From: Nocardioides panacis
Lineage (GTDB): Bacteria; Actinomycetota; Actinomycetes; Propionibacteriales; Nocardioidaceae
Assembly (NCBI RefSeq): GCF_019039255.1
Contig: NZ_CP077062.1
Coordinates: 4,774,001 to 4,838,000 of the forward strand
DNA: 64,000 bases
Reading direction: 5' to 3'
Part shown: piece by piece, positions 39,632 to 48,015 of the stretch
How the letters are laid out: each line of letters opens with the position of its first letter
How positions within the stretch are numbered: the first letter of the stretch is position 1
The notes under the pieces: generated by a model
The model's database searches: none
Told to the model about the DNA's origin: nothing
The model's input: the letters and a program-made list of their open reading frames with translations, nothing else
Position numbers and translations under genes: made by a program

Positions 39632-39660
39632 TTGTGAGTGAGCACTCACTCACCTAGCAT
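39632..39660 (+). promoter_or_regulatory. tetR promoter with 9-bp palindromic operator in its spacer
   Basis: -35 TTGTGA (39632-39637), 17-bp spacer, -10 TAGCAT (39655-39660). GTGAGTGAG (39634-39642) and CTCACTCAC (39645-39653) form a perfect inverted repeat with a 2-nt spacer, filling the space between the two promoter elements. Binding there would block RNA polymerase, so TetR autorepression including the exporter operon is the simple reading. Confidence 0.75.
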
Positions 39661-39666
39661 GTGGGG

Positions 39667-40302
39667 GTGACCTCCTCCCGCCGCACCGGCCGCGCCGCGC
39701 CGATGGCCCCCGACGACCGCCGCCGCGCGATCGTCGACGTCGTCGTGCCGCTGCTGCTCCAGCACGGCGGCGGGGTGACCACCAAGCAGATCGCCGAGGC
39801 CGCCGGCATCGCCGAGGGCACGATCTTCCGGGTCTTCCCCGACAAGGCCGCGCTGCTGATGGCGGCCGCGGCGGAGACCATGGACCCCGCCGCCGGGAAG
39901 GCCGAGCTGGCCGACGCCCTGGCGGGCGTCACCGACCTGCGGGAGCGGGTGCTGGTCGCCACCGAGCGGATGCACGCACGCTCGGAGCGGGTCGTCGCGG
40001 TGATGATGGCGCTGCGCGAGGTCTGGATGTCCCAGCCGCCCGGGTCGCACGAGCACCCGCCGGGGCCGCCGCAGTTCGTCCTCGACTCGCACCGGGCGCT
40101 GCTCGACCGGCTCACCGAGGTCTTCGAGCCGCACCGCGACGAGCTCACCGTCGAGCCCCGCAAGGCCGCGCTGCTGCTGCGCACCCTGGTGCTCGGCGTG
40201 CGGCACCCCGGCGCCGAGCCGGAGCAGATGCTCACCCCCTCCGAGATCACCGACGCCCTGCTCGGTGGAATCCGCACCCGACCCACCCGCCAGGAGGCCT
40301 GA
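39667..40302 (+). CDS. TetR/AcrR family transcriptional regulator
   Basis: A 211-residue regulator. The N-terminal helix-turn-helix is VTTKQIAEAAGIAEGTIFRVFPDKAALL (residues about 38-66); the rest is a helical ligand domain. GTG 39667 lies six bases after the -10; GTG 39661 is the alternative. The stop is 1 bp before the GTG of the first ABC gene, so tetR and both exporter genes are one operon under the palindromic operator. It most likely represses the exporter until a ligand binds. Confidence 0.92.
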   Translation: MTSSRRTGRAAPMAPDDRRRAIVDVVVPLLLQHGGGVTTKQIAEAAGIAEGTIFRVFPDKAALLMAAAAETMDPAAGKAELADALAGVTDLRERVLVATERMHARSERVVAVMMALREVWMSQPPGSHEHPPGPPQFVLDSHRALLDRLTEVFEPHRDELTVEPRKAALLLRTLVLGVRHPGAEPEQMLTPSEITDALLGGIRTRPTRQEA

Positions 40303-40303
40303 C

Positions 40304-42037
40304 GTGCTGATCCGGATCCTGAAGGAGTACCTCGCGGCGTACCGCAGGCCGCTCTCGCTCGTCGTGCTGCTGCAGTTCGTCGGCACCATGGCGGCGCTCT
40401 ACCTGCCCAGCCTGAACGCGGACATCATCGACAGCGGCGTCGCGCGCGGCGACACCGGCTACATCGTGCGGACCGGCGCGACGATGTTGATGGTCTCGCT
40501 GGTGCAGATCCTGTGCAGCGGCGCCGCGGTGTACGTCGGGGCGCGCACCGCGATGGCGTTCGGCCGCGACCTGCGCGCCGGCCTGTTCCAGCGGGTCGGC
40601 ACCTACAGCAGCCGCGAGGTCGCGCAGATCGGGGCGCCGTCGCTGATCACCCGCAACACCAACGACGTCCAGCAGGTGCAGATGCTGGTGCTGATGACCT
40701 GCACGATGATGGTCGCGGCGCCGATCATGATGGTCGGCGGCGTGCTGATGGCGATGCGCGAGGACCTCGGGCTGTCCTGGCTGCTCGCGGTCTGCGTCCC
40801 GATGCTGTTCCTGGCGGTCGGCTTCATCATCTCCCGGATGGTCCCGGGGTTCCGGCTGATGCAGACCCGCATCGACGGGGTGAACCGGATCCTCCGCGAG
40901 CAGATCACCGGCATCCGGGTGGTCCGGGCCTTCGTCCGCGAGCCCGTCGAGACCCGCCGCTTCGCCCGGGCCAACGACGACCTCACCGACGTCGCGGTGC
41001 GCACCGGCCGCTGGATGGCCACGATGTTCCCGACCGTGATGCTGATCCTGAACCTCTCCAGCGTCGCCGTGCTGTGGTTCGGCGGTCACCGGGTCGACTC
41101 GGGCCAGATGCAGATCGGTGCGCTGACGGCCTTCCTGGCCTACCTCGTGCAGATCCTGATGTCGGTGATGATGGCGACGTTCATGCTGATGATGGTGCCC
41201 CGCGCGTCGGTGTGCGCCGACCGCATCGCGGAGGTCCTCGACACCGAGTCGTCCGTCGTACCCCCGGAGGAGGCGGTCACCGAGCTCGACGGCAGCGGCC
41301 TGCTGGAGTTCCGCGGCGTGCAGTTCACCTACCCCGGGGCCGACGACCCGGTGCTGCGCGACCTCTCGTTCACCGCGCTGCCCGGGCAGACCACCGCGAT
41401 CATCGGGTCCACCGGTTCCGGCAAGTCCACGCTGGTGAACCTGGTGCCGCGGCTGTTCGACGTCACCGCCGGCGAGGTGTACGTCGACGGGGTCGACGTA
41501 CGCCGGGTGCAGCCGGACGCGCTGTGGAGCCGGATCGGGCTGGTCCCGCAGAAGGCGTTCCTGTTCTCCGGCACGGTCCGCAGCAACCTCACCTACGGCA
41601 AGCCGGACGCGACCGAGGAGGAGATCTGGCGGGCGCTCGAGATCGCCCAGGCGCGGGACTTCGTCGAGGCGATGACCGACACGCTCGACGCGCCGATCAC
41701 CCAGGGCGGCACGAACGTCTCCGGCGGCCAGCGGCAACGGCTGGCGATCGCCCGCGCGCTGATCCGGCAGCCGGAGATCTACTTGTTCGACGACTCGTTC
41801 TCCGCGCTCGACCTGGCCACGGACGCACGGCTGCGGGCGGCCCTCGCGCCGGTCACCACCCGCGCCACGGTGCTGCTCGTCGCGCAGCGGGTCTCCACGA
41901 TCATCGACGCCGACCAGATCCTGGTGCTCGAGGACGGCGAGGTCGTCGGCCGCGGCCGCCACGCCGAGCTCCTCGAGACCTGCGAGACCTACCGGGAGAT
42001 CGTCGAGTCCCAGCTGACGGCGGAGGAGGCGGCATGA
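40304..42037 (+). CDS. ABC exporter, half with degenerate ATPase site (heterodimeric multidrug type)
   Basis: A 577-residue half transporter: six membrane helices (to about residue 305) then an ATPase domain. Walker [10 protein letters not shown], signature [14 protein letters not shown], Walker [13 protein letters not shown]. The residue after the Walker B Asp is Asp rather than the catalytic Glu, as in the degenerate-site subunit of heterodimeric exporters such as TM287/288 or LmrCD. CAGGAGG precedes GTG 40304. Its stop overlaps the next gene (ATGA). Together they should export drugs or lipids. Confidence 0.9.
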   Translation: MLIRILKEYLAAYRRPLSLVVLLQFVGTMAALYLPSLNADIIDSGVARGDTGYIVRTGATMLMVSLVQILCSGAAVYVGARTAMAFGRDLRAGLFQRVGTYSSREVAQIGAPSLITRNTNDVQQVQMLVLMTCTMMVAAPIMMVGGVLMAMREDLGLSWLLAVCVPMLFLAVGFIISRMVPGFRLMQTRIDGVNRILREQITGIRVVRAFVREPVETRRFARANDDLTDVAVRTGRWMATMFPTVMLILNLSSVAVLWFGGHRVDSGQMQIGALTAFLAYLVQILMSVMMATFMLMMVPRASVCADRIAEVLDTESSVVPPEEAVTELDGSGLLEFRGVQFTYPGADDPVLRDLSFTALPGQTTAIIGSTGSGKSTLVNLVPRLFDVTAGEVYVDGVDVRRVQPDALWSRIGLVPQKAFLFSGTVRSNLTYGKPDATEEEIWRALEIAQARDFVEAMTDTLDAPITQGGTNVSGGQRQRLAIARALIRQPEIYLFDDSFSALDLATDARLRAALAPVTTRATVLLVAQRVSTIIDADQILVLEDGEVVGRGRHAELLETCETYREIVESQLTAEEAA

Positions 42038-44019
42038 GCGGCACCAACGCCCCGGTGGCGAAGCCCACGACGGGAGCCATGAAGGAGACCGAGCGGATCC
42101 AGGCGCCCGGCGGACCCGGACGCGGCGGCCCGATGGGCGGCGGCCTGGTCGGCCAGAAGTCCATGGACTTCGGCCCGTCCGCCAAGCGGCTGGTGCGCCG
42201 GCTGCGGCCCGACCGGGCCAGCGCGCTCGCGGTGGTGCTGCTCGCCGTGGTCAGCGTCTCGCTCAGCGTCGTCGGCCCCCGGATCCTCGGCCACGCCACC
42301 GACCTGATCTTCTCCGGCCTGTTCGGCCGGCGGCTCGCGGGCACCACCAAGGCCGACGCGGTCGCCGGTCTGCGTGCGCAGGGCGACGACAAGCTCGCCG
42401 ACATGCTGTCCCACATGGACGTCGTCCCCGGCCGGGGCGTCGACTTCACCGCGGTCGGGCACGTGCTGCTGATCGTCCTGGCCGTGTACGTCGCCTCCTC
42501 GCTGCTCGCCTGGCTGCAGGGCTTCGTGCTCAACGGCGTCGTGCAGAACACCGTGCGGCGGATGCGCGCCGACGTCGAGGACAAGATCAACCGGCTGCCG
42601 CTGAGCTACTTCGACAAGCAGCCCCGCGGCGAGCTGCTGTCGCGGGTCACCAACGACATCGACAACGTCAGCCAGACCCTGCAGCAGACGATGAGCCAGC
42701 TGCTGGTCTCGCTGCTGACGGTGGTCGGGGTGCTGGCGATGATGTTCTCGATCTCCCCGACGCTGGCGCTCGTCGCGCTGGTCACGGTGCCGGTCACGAT
42801 GGTCGTCACCGGTCAGATCATGAAGCGCTCGCAGGGCATGTTCATCGCCCAGTGGCGACGGACGGGTCAGCTCAACGCGCACATCGAGGAGACGTTCACC
42901 GGGCACGCGCTGGTGAAGGTGTTCGGCCGCCAGCAGGAGGTCGAGCAGCGGTTCGCCGAGGAGAACGACGAGCTGTTCAAGGCCAGCTTCGGGGCCCAGT
43001 TCGTGTCCGGGCTGATCATGCCGATGATGATGTTCATCGGGAACGTCAACTACGTCGTCATCGCGGTGCTCGGCGGTCTCCGGGTCGCGAGCGGGTCGAT
43101 GAGCCTGGGCGACGTACAGGCGTTCATCCAGTACTCCCGGCAGTTCACCCAGCCGCTCACCCAGGTCGCCTCGATGGTCAACCTGCTGCAGTCCGGCGTC
43201 GCGTCGGCCGAGCGGGTCTTCGAGCTGCTCGACGCGGTCGAGGAGCCCGAGGAGCTGGCCGAGCCGCTCACCGTCGGCGGGCGCGGCGAGGTGCGATTCG
43301 AGCACGTGTCGTTCCGCTACGAGGAGGACCGCCCCCTGATCGAGGACCTGTCCCTGGTGGCGACGCCCGGGCAGACGGTCGCGATCGTCGGGCCCACCGG
43401 CGCCGGCAAGACCACCCTGGTGAACCTGGTGATGCGGTTCTACGACGTGGACGCCGGCCGGATCACCCTGGACGGCGTGGACATCGCCACGATGCGCCGC
43501 GGCGACCTGCGCGGCCGCACCGGCATGGTGCTCCAGGACACCTGGCTCTTCGAGGGCACGATCCGCGACAACATCGCCTACGGCCGCCCCGACGCGACCG
43601 AGGAGGAGATCCTCGAGGCCGCCAGGGCGACGTTCGTGGACCGGTTCGTGCACAACCTGCCCGACGGCTACGACACGGTGGTCGACGAGGACGGCTCGAA
43701 CATCAGCGCCGGCGAGCGGCAGCTGGTCACGATCGCCCGCGCGTTCCTGGCCGACCCGGCGCTGCTGATCCTCGACGAGGCGACCAGCTCGGTGGACACC
43801 CGCACCGAGCTGCTGGTGCAGCACGCGATGGCGGCGCTGCGCACCGACCGGACCTCGTTCGTGATCGCGCACCGGCTCTCCACGATCCGGGACGCGGACC
43901 TGATCCTGGTGATGGAGTCCGGCGCGATCGTGGAGCAGGGCACCCACGAGGAGCTGCTCGCGGCCGACGGCGCCTACGCAGCGCTCTACAACTCCCAGTT
44001 CAGCGACGCACTGGTGTAG
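42034..44019 (+). CDS. ABC exporter, half with canonical catalytic Glu (partner of upstream gene)
   Basis: A 661-residue half transporter: an extended Gly/Pro-rich N-terminus of about 55 residues, six membrane helices, then an ATPase domain. Walker [10 protein letters not shown], Walker [17 protein letters not shown] with the catalytic Glu, and an altered signature [15 protein letters not shown]. An inserted segment (residues 105-140) between the first two helices is larger than in the partner. A canonical Walker B here with a degenerate one upstream is the hallmark of an asymmetric heterodimer. The ATG overlaps the partner stop. Confidence 0.92.
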   Translation: MSGTNAPVAKPTTGAMKETERIQAPGGPGRGGPMGGGLVGQKSMDFGPSAKRLVRRLRPDRASALAVVLLAVVSVSLSVVGPRILGHATDLIFSGLFGRRLAGTTKADAVAGLRAQGDDKLADMLSHMDVVPGRGVDFTAVGHVLLIVLAVYVASSLLAWLQGFVLNGVVQNTVRRMRADVEDKINRLPLSYFDKQPRGELLSRVTNDIDNVSQTLQQTMSQLLVSLLTVVGVLAMMFSISPTLALVALVTVPVTMVVTGQIMKRSQGMFIAQWRRTGQLNAHIEETFTGHALVKVFGRQQEVEQRFAEENDELFKASFGAQFVSGLIMPMMMFIGNVNYVVIAVLGGLRVASGSMSLGDVQAFIQYSRQFTQPLTQVASMVNLLQSGVASAERVFELLDAVEEPEELAEPLTVGGRGEVRFEHVSFRYEEDRPLIEDLSLVATPGQTVAIVGPTGAGKTTLVNLVMRFYDVDAGRITLDGVDIATMRRGDLRGRTGMVLQDTWLFEGTIRDNIAYGRPDATEEEILEAARATFVDRFVHNLPDGYDTVVDEDGSNISAGERQLVTIARAFLADPALLILDEATSSVDTRTELLVQHAMAALRTDRTSFVIAHRLSTIRDADLILVMESGAIVEQGTHEELLAADGAYAALYNSQFSDALV

Positions 44020-44047
44020 GGGTCAGGTGCCGGACAGGTTCGTGGCC

Positions 44048-44053
44048 TAGGTT
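44048..44053 (+). promoter_or_regulatory. -10 hexamer TAGGTT of the beta-propeller lipoprotein operon
   Basis: TAGGTT ends 6 nt before GTG 44060 with CGCAGG between, as at pdxH; leaderless start predicted. Confidence 0.55.
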
Positions 44054-44059
44054 CGCAGG

Positions 44060-45274
44060 GTGCCTCCTCGTTCCCGTCCCCTCCGCGTGCTGGTGGGCTG
44101 CGTCGTCGTGGTCGCCGCGGCCGGCGGCTGCTCGGCCCACCGGGAGACGCCGGAGAGCCCGGCCTCGCCGCCGGCCGCCACGTCGGAGGGCACGCCGCCC
44201 GCGCGGGTCACCGGCGCCCCGCGGGTCGTGCCCGCGCCGTTCCGGGACCCGCTCCCGGGAATGCCGCCGGCCGTCCCGGGACGGGTCTACGCCCACGCGG
44301 GCGCCGGCCAGGTCGCGCCGCAGGCGGCCGGCGACCCGGCGTACCTCTACGTCCCCAACGCGTACGGCGCCCCCGTCACCACCGTCATCGACCAGCGGAC
44401 CCGCACGATCGTGCGGGTGCTGCACACCGGTGAGCTCTCGCAGCACGTCACGCCCTCGTGGGACCTGCGCACCCTCTACGTCGAGGCGAGCGCGTCGAAC
44501 CAGCTGGTGGCGATCGACCCGGCCACCGGGCGCATCGAGCGCCGGATCCCGCAGCGCCGTCCCTACAACCTCTACTTCACGCCCGACGGTCGGCACGGGA
44601 TCGTGATGGACGAGGAGCACGACGACATCGCGTTCACCGACCCGCGCACGTTCCGGCGCGGCGCCGTGGTCCACGACGGCAGCTGCCGCGGCCCGAACCA
44701 CGCGGACTTCTCGGCGGACGGGCGGTACTTCTTGGTGAGCTGCGAGTTCTCCGGCTCGCTGCTCAAGGTCTCGACGACCTCGCACCGGGTCACCGGACGG
44801 CTCGATCTCGGCCCGGGCAGCAAGCCGCAGGACGTCCGGCTCTCCCCGGACGGACGGGTGTTCTACGTCGCCGACATGGCCCGCGACCGGCTGCTGCGGA
44901 TCGGCTGGCGGCACCTGCGGGTCGTCGGGGTCACCCACCTGCCGTCGATGCCGCACGGCATCTACCCGAGCCGGGACGGCCGGCACCTCTACGTCTCCGA
45001 CCGGATGGCCGGCGAGGTGAGCGTCGTCTCGGTGGCCAGCCACCAGGTCGTGGACACCTGGAAGGCGCCGGGCAGCCACCCGGACATGGGCGGCGTCTCG
45101 GCGGACGGGCGCACCCTGTGGCTGTCCGGGCGCTACGACGGCCACGTCTACGGCTGGGACACCCGCACCGGCAAGCTGGTCGCGAAGATCGACGTCGGCG
45201 GCAACCCGCACGGCCTGCTGGTCTGGCCGCAGCCCGGCCGCTACTCCCTGGGCCACACCGGGAACCTCCGGTGA
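44060..45274 (+). CDS. YVTN-type beta-propeller lipoprotein
   Basis: A 404-residue exported lipoprotein. The signal peptide ends in a lipobox-like VVAAAGGC (Cys about residue 23), followed by a Pro/Ala-rich linker. The body has YVTN/SMP-30-like repeats, e.g. RTLYVEASASNQLVAIDPATGRI, GRVFYVADMARDRLLRIG and RHLYVSDRMAGEVSVVSVASHQV. Such propellers bind ligands or protein partners at the cell surface. The GTGA overlap with the next gene makes a two-lipoprotein operon. Function unknown. Confidence 0.82.
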   Translation: MPPRSRPLRVLVGCVVVVAAAGGCSAHRETPESPASPPAATSEGTPPARVTGAPRVVPAPFRDPLPGMPPAVPGRVYAHAGAGQVAPQAAGDPAYLYVPNAYGAPVTTVIDQRTRTIVRVLHTGELSQHVTPSWDLRTLYVEASASNQLVAIDPATGRIERRIPQRRPYNLYFTPDGRHGIVMDEEHDDIAFTDPRTFRRGAVVHDGSCRGPNHADFSADGRYFLVSCEFSGSLLKVSTTSHRVTGRLDLGPGSKPQDVRLSPDGRVFYVADMARDRLLRIGWRHLRVVGVTHLPSMPHGIYPSRDGRHLYVSDRMAGEVSVVSVASHQVVDTWKAPGSHPDMGGVSADGRTLWLSGRYDGHVYGWDTRTGKLVAKIDVGGNPHGLLVWPQPGRYSLGHTGNLR

Positions 45275-46267
45275 GGCGGGCCGTCCTCCCGGCCGCGGTG
45301 CTGCTGCTGGTCACCGGGTGCACGGCGGACGGCGGCTCCGCGACACCCGCCGCCCCGGCGCCGTCGGTCTCCGTGTCCACGGTCGCGCCCTCGGCGACCC
45401 CGAGCCCCCTGCACCTCCGGGTGCGCCGGACGCGCTGGCGGCTGCCGCAGCCGCTGGGCCGGGAGGCGGTCGTCGCGCAGGGTCCCGGCTCCCCGGTGGC
45501 GGTGGCCGGCGGCCTCCTCGCCGGGAACGCGTCGAGCTCCGCGTCGTACACCCTCGACCTGGCCGACGGTCACGTCACGACGCTTCCCCGGCTGCCCGTC
45601 GACGTCCACGACACGGCGGGGGTGCGTCTCGGCGGCCGCACCCTGGTGCTCGGTGGCGGCAACGCGAGCGAGCAGGCGGTGGTGCAGGACCGGCGCCGGG
45701 GCCGCTGGCGCGTCGTGGGGCGGCTGCCGGCCGCCCGCTCGGACCTCACCGCGGTGGTGGCGGGCGGCCGGGCGTACGTCGTCGGCGGGTACGACGGCGG
45801 CAGCCCCGCCCTCGCCGACGTGCTGACGTCCCGCGACGGCCGGTCGTGGCGGGTGGCCGCGCACCTCCCGCTGCCGGTGCGGTACGCCGCCACCGTGCTC
45901 GTCGGCGGCGCCGTGTGGGTGCTCGGCGGCGAGCGGAACGGCGCGATGGTCGACGCCGTGCAGCGCATCGACCTCGGCACCGGGCGGGCGGGGCTCGTCG
46001 GGCACCTGCCCCGGCCCCTCGGCCACGCCGCCGCCGTCGTGCTCCACGGCCGGGTGCTGCTCGCGGGCGGGCGCACCGGCCCGGACACCGTCACGGACCG
46101 GCTGTGGTGGTTCTCCCCGGCGTCCGGCCGGTTCCGGCGGGCCGGCCGGCTGCCGACCGGCCTGGCCGACGCGACGCCGGTGGCCGCGGACCCCGACACG
46201 GCGTACCTCGTCGGGGGGCGAGACCCCGGCCCTCACCGACCGCGTCGTCCGGCTCACCCTCCACTGA
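45271..46267 (+). CDS. Kelch-type beta-propeller lipoprotein (frame broken near the 3' end as sequenced)
   Basis: GTG 45271 overlaps the previous stop (GTGA). The signal peptide ends in LLLVTGC, a good lipobox. Repeats with double Gly (VLGGGNASE, YVVGGYDGGS, WVLGGERNG, LLAGGRTGP, YLVGG) mark a kelch propeller. A G6 run at 46213-46218 shifts the frame in the last blade; with one G removed the protein continues VGGETPALTDRVVRLTLH to a TGA at 46265-46267, giving about 331 residues. As sequenced, the frame instead runs through the following palindrome. Probably acts with the upstream propeller lipoprotein outside the cell. Confidence 0.8.
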
Positions 46268-46270
46268 CGC

Positions 46271-46327
46271 CGACCCGTCACTCGTGCAGCGACACGCGGG
46301 GCGTGTCGCTGCGCGAGTGACGGGTCG
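46271..46327. terminator. 27-bp inverted repeat after the kelch gene
   Basis: Arms 46271-46297 and 46301-46327 are complementary with one mismatch and a 3-nt loop, starting 3 bp after the corrected kelch stop. It could terminate both the forward lipoprotein operon and a reverse transcript from the structured region to its right. No T-tract. Confidence 0.6.
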
Positions 46328-46471
46328 GCGGGAGACGCAAGCGACCCGTGGGCGGTGCGGAACGAGTTCCGCGTCTCCGGTCGGATGATGTCCGGAGCGC
46401 CCACGGGCCGGGTGACTGCTTGGTAGTGACCAGCGCGCACTGCTCAATCAGCGTGGCTGGTTGGTGCGCTG

Positions 46472-46510
46472 CTAGCGAGCAGCCACCTCACGAATCCGTA
46501 AAGAATGCAC
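46472..46510 (-). CDS. 12-codon candidate leader peptide
   Basis: GTG 46510 lies 9 nt after the near-perfect Shine-Dalgarno AAGGAGGT on the reverse strand and encodes VHSLRIREVAAR, stop at 46472-46474 inside a perfect hairpin. The strength of the ribosome-binding site is the main argument; the peptide resembles nothing I know. Confidence 0.3.
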   Translation of the reverse strand: MHSLRIREVAAR

Positions 46511-46541
46511 TTTCGGACCACCTCCTTCCTCGTGTGGCTCA

Positions 46542-46571
46542 ACGGTACGTCCGGCCGCCGGGGCCAGACAA
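46542..46571 (-). promoter_or_regulatory. Candidate promoter of the reverse-strand structured RNA
   Basis: On the reverse strand, -35 TTGTCT (46566-46571), 18-bp spacer, -10 TACCGT (46542-46547). The predicted start is about 46536, upstream of the Shine-Dalgarno at 46520-46527. Confidence 0.4.
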
Positions 46572-46647
46572 GGGGATTTCCCGCGGCTCCGAGACGAGCG
46601 GCGGACGTCGCCGCGCCCGCCGCCCGGGCACCTGACACAGTTGGTGC

Positions 46648-47913
46648 GTGCAGACAACGGGTGAGGACCGCCGGTCCTGGTGGCGGTCGGTCGTCACCGA
46701 CATCCGTCCGCTGCAGGTCTCCGCGCCGTACCGCCGGCTGTTCTTCGGCAACACCATCGCCCAGCTCGGGCAGCAGATGTCCAACGTGGCCGTGGCGATC
46801 CAGGTCTACGCACTGACCCACTCGTCGTTCTACGTCGGCCTGGTCGGCGTGTTCGCGCTGGTGCCGCTGGTCGTGCTCGGCCTGTACGGCGGGTCCATCG
46901 CGGACGCCGTGGACCGCCGGCTGCTGGCCCTCGTCGCGAGCGCGGGGCTGTGGTCGGTCTCGATCGCCCTGCTGGTGCAGGCGTACGTCGGCAACACCTC
47001 GGTCTGGCTGCTCTACGGCTGCATCGCCGTGCAGTCGGGCTTCTACGCCGTGAACAACCCGGCCCGCAGCGCGATGGTGCCCCGGTTGCTCGACCGCGAG
47101 CTGATCTCCGCGGCCGCGGCGCTGAACATGGCGTCCGCCAACCTGGGCATGACCCTCGGGCCGATGCTCGGGGCGCTCGCCGTCGGGTGGGGCGGCTTCG
47201 CGGTGGCCTACGGCGTGGACGTGGTGACGTTCGCGGCGGCGTACTACGCGCTGCTCCGGATGCCGCGGATGCCGCCGCTGCACGACAGCCCGCGCGCCGG
47301 GCTGAAGTCGGTGCTGGACGGGCTGCGGTTCCTCCGGCGCTCGCCCAACCTGCGGATGACGTTCGTCCTCGACCTCTGCGCGATGGTGCTCGCCCAGCCC
47401 CGCGCGCTGTTCCCGGCGCTCGCCTACAAGGTGTACGGCGGCGGGGCCGGCGTGGTGGGCCTGCTGCAGGCGGCGCCGGCCGCCGGGGCGATCGTGGCGT
47501 TCCTGTTCTCGGGGTGGATCACCAAGGTGCGCCTGCAGGGGCTGGCGATCGTGATCGCGGTGCTGGTCTACGGGGCCGCCGTCGGCGGGGTCGGGCTCAC
47601 CGACGTGCTGTGGATCGGGGTGGCGTTCCTGGCGGTGTCGGGGATGGCCGACATGATCAGCTCGGCCTACCGCAACACGGTGCTGCAGGTCGCCGCCCCG
47701 GACCACCTGCGCGGCCGGCTGCAGGGCGTGTTCATCGTCGTGGTGGCCGGCGGGCCGCGGGCCGGCGACTTCCTGGCCGGGTCGGTGGCGAGCCACACGG
47801 GGGAGCAGCTCGCGCTGGTGCTCGGCGGAGCCGCGTGCATCGTCGGCGTGCTCACCGCGAGCGCGCTGTCGCGGCGGTTCCTGGAGTACGACGCGCGGCA
47901 CCCGACCCCCTGA
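46648..47913 (+). CDS. MFS transporter (EntS-like exporter)
   Basis: A 421-residue major facilitator with 12 membrane segments. PYRRLFFGNTIAQLGQQMSNVAVAIQVYALT and SIADAVDRRLLALV place it in the same MFS_3/EntS-like group as the gene at 31219. GTG 46648 is used; a hexamer CACAGT ends 6 nt before it, a weak -10. It sits between the structured region and a second MFS gene that has its own promoter. Cargo unknown. Confidence 0.86.
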   Translation: MQTTGEDRRSWWRSVVTDIRPLQVSAPYRRLFFGNTIAQLGQQMSNVAVAIQVYALTHSSFYVGLVGVFALVPLVVLGLYGGSIADAVDRRLLALVASAGLWSVSIALLVQAYVGNTSVWLLYGCIAVQSGFYAVNNPARSAMVPRLLDRELISAAAALNMASANLGMTLGPMLGALAVGWGGFAVAYGVDVVTFAAAYYALLRMPRMPPLHDSPRAGLKSVLDGLRFLRRSPNLRMTFVLDLCAMVLAQPRALFPALAYKVYGGGAGVVGLLQAAPAAGAIVAFLFSGWITKVRLQGLAIVIAVLVYGAAVGGVGLTDVLWIGVAFLAVSGMADMISSAYRNTVLQVAAPDHLRGRLQGVFIVVVAGGPRAGDFLAGSVASHTGEQLALVLGGAACIVGVLTASALSRRFLEYDARHPTP

Positions 47914-47962
47914 CCGTGCCGTGGGCGGGATCACGTCCGCATGCCGGAAAATAGATGGTTGC

Positions 47963-47985
47963 AGAACGCAAGCATTGGGTACGCT
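47963..47985 (+). promoter_or_regulatory. Weak promoter and small inverted repeat upstream of the DHA2 transporter
   Basis: TTGC-N5-GCAA lies over a possible -35 (TTGCAG), with TACGCT (47980-47985) as -10 and a short spacer. The transcript would have a 5' leader of about 25 nt, unlike the leaderless genes around it. Confidence 0.3.
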
Positions 47986-48015
47986 GAGCGGGAACCCGAC
48001 AGAGATACCGAGGAC

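Larger units (their letters stand above)
46271..46536 (-). ncRNA. Candidate structured leader or small RNA with three-way junction
   Basis: Reverse-strand region with no convincing long gene. From 5' to 3' it shows a promoter (46542-46571), a near-perfect Shine-Dalgarno AAGGAGGT (46520-46527), a 12-codon ORF (46472-46510), and a hairpin (46468-46483) covering that ORF's stop. An alternative stem (46431-46440 with 46464-46471) competes with this hairpin. A three-way junction follows: outer stem 46345-46354/46398-46407 (10 bp), hairpins 46357-46372 and 46375-46397. The transcript would end at the 27-bp palindrome. The stems are exact in sequence; transcription and function are inferred. It matches no RNA family I can name. 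Confidence 0.4.

Noticed and set aside
46512-46530. Resemblance of CACCTCCTTCCT to the 3' end of 16S rRNA
   Set aside because: Only the anti-Shine-Dalgarno core matches; the surroundings are not rRNA. It is better explained as a strong Shine-Dalgarno on the reverse strand.
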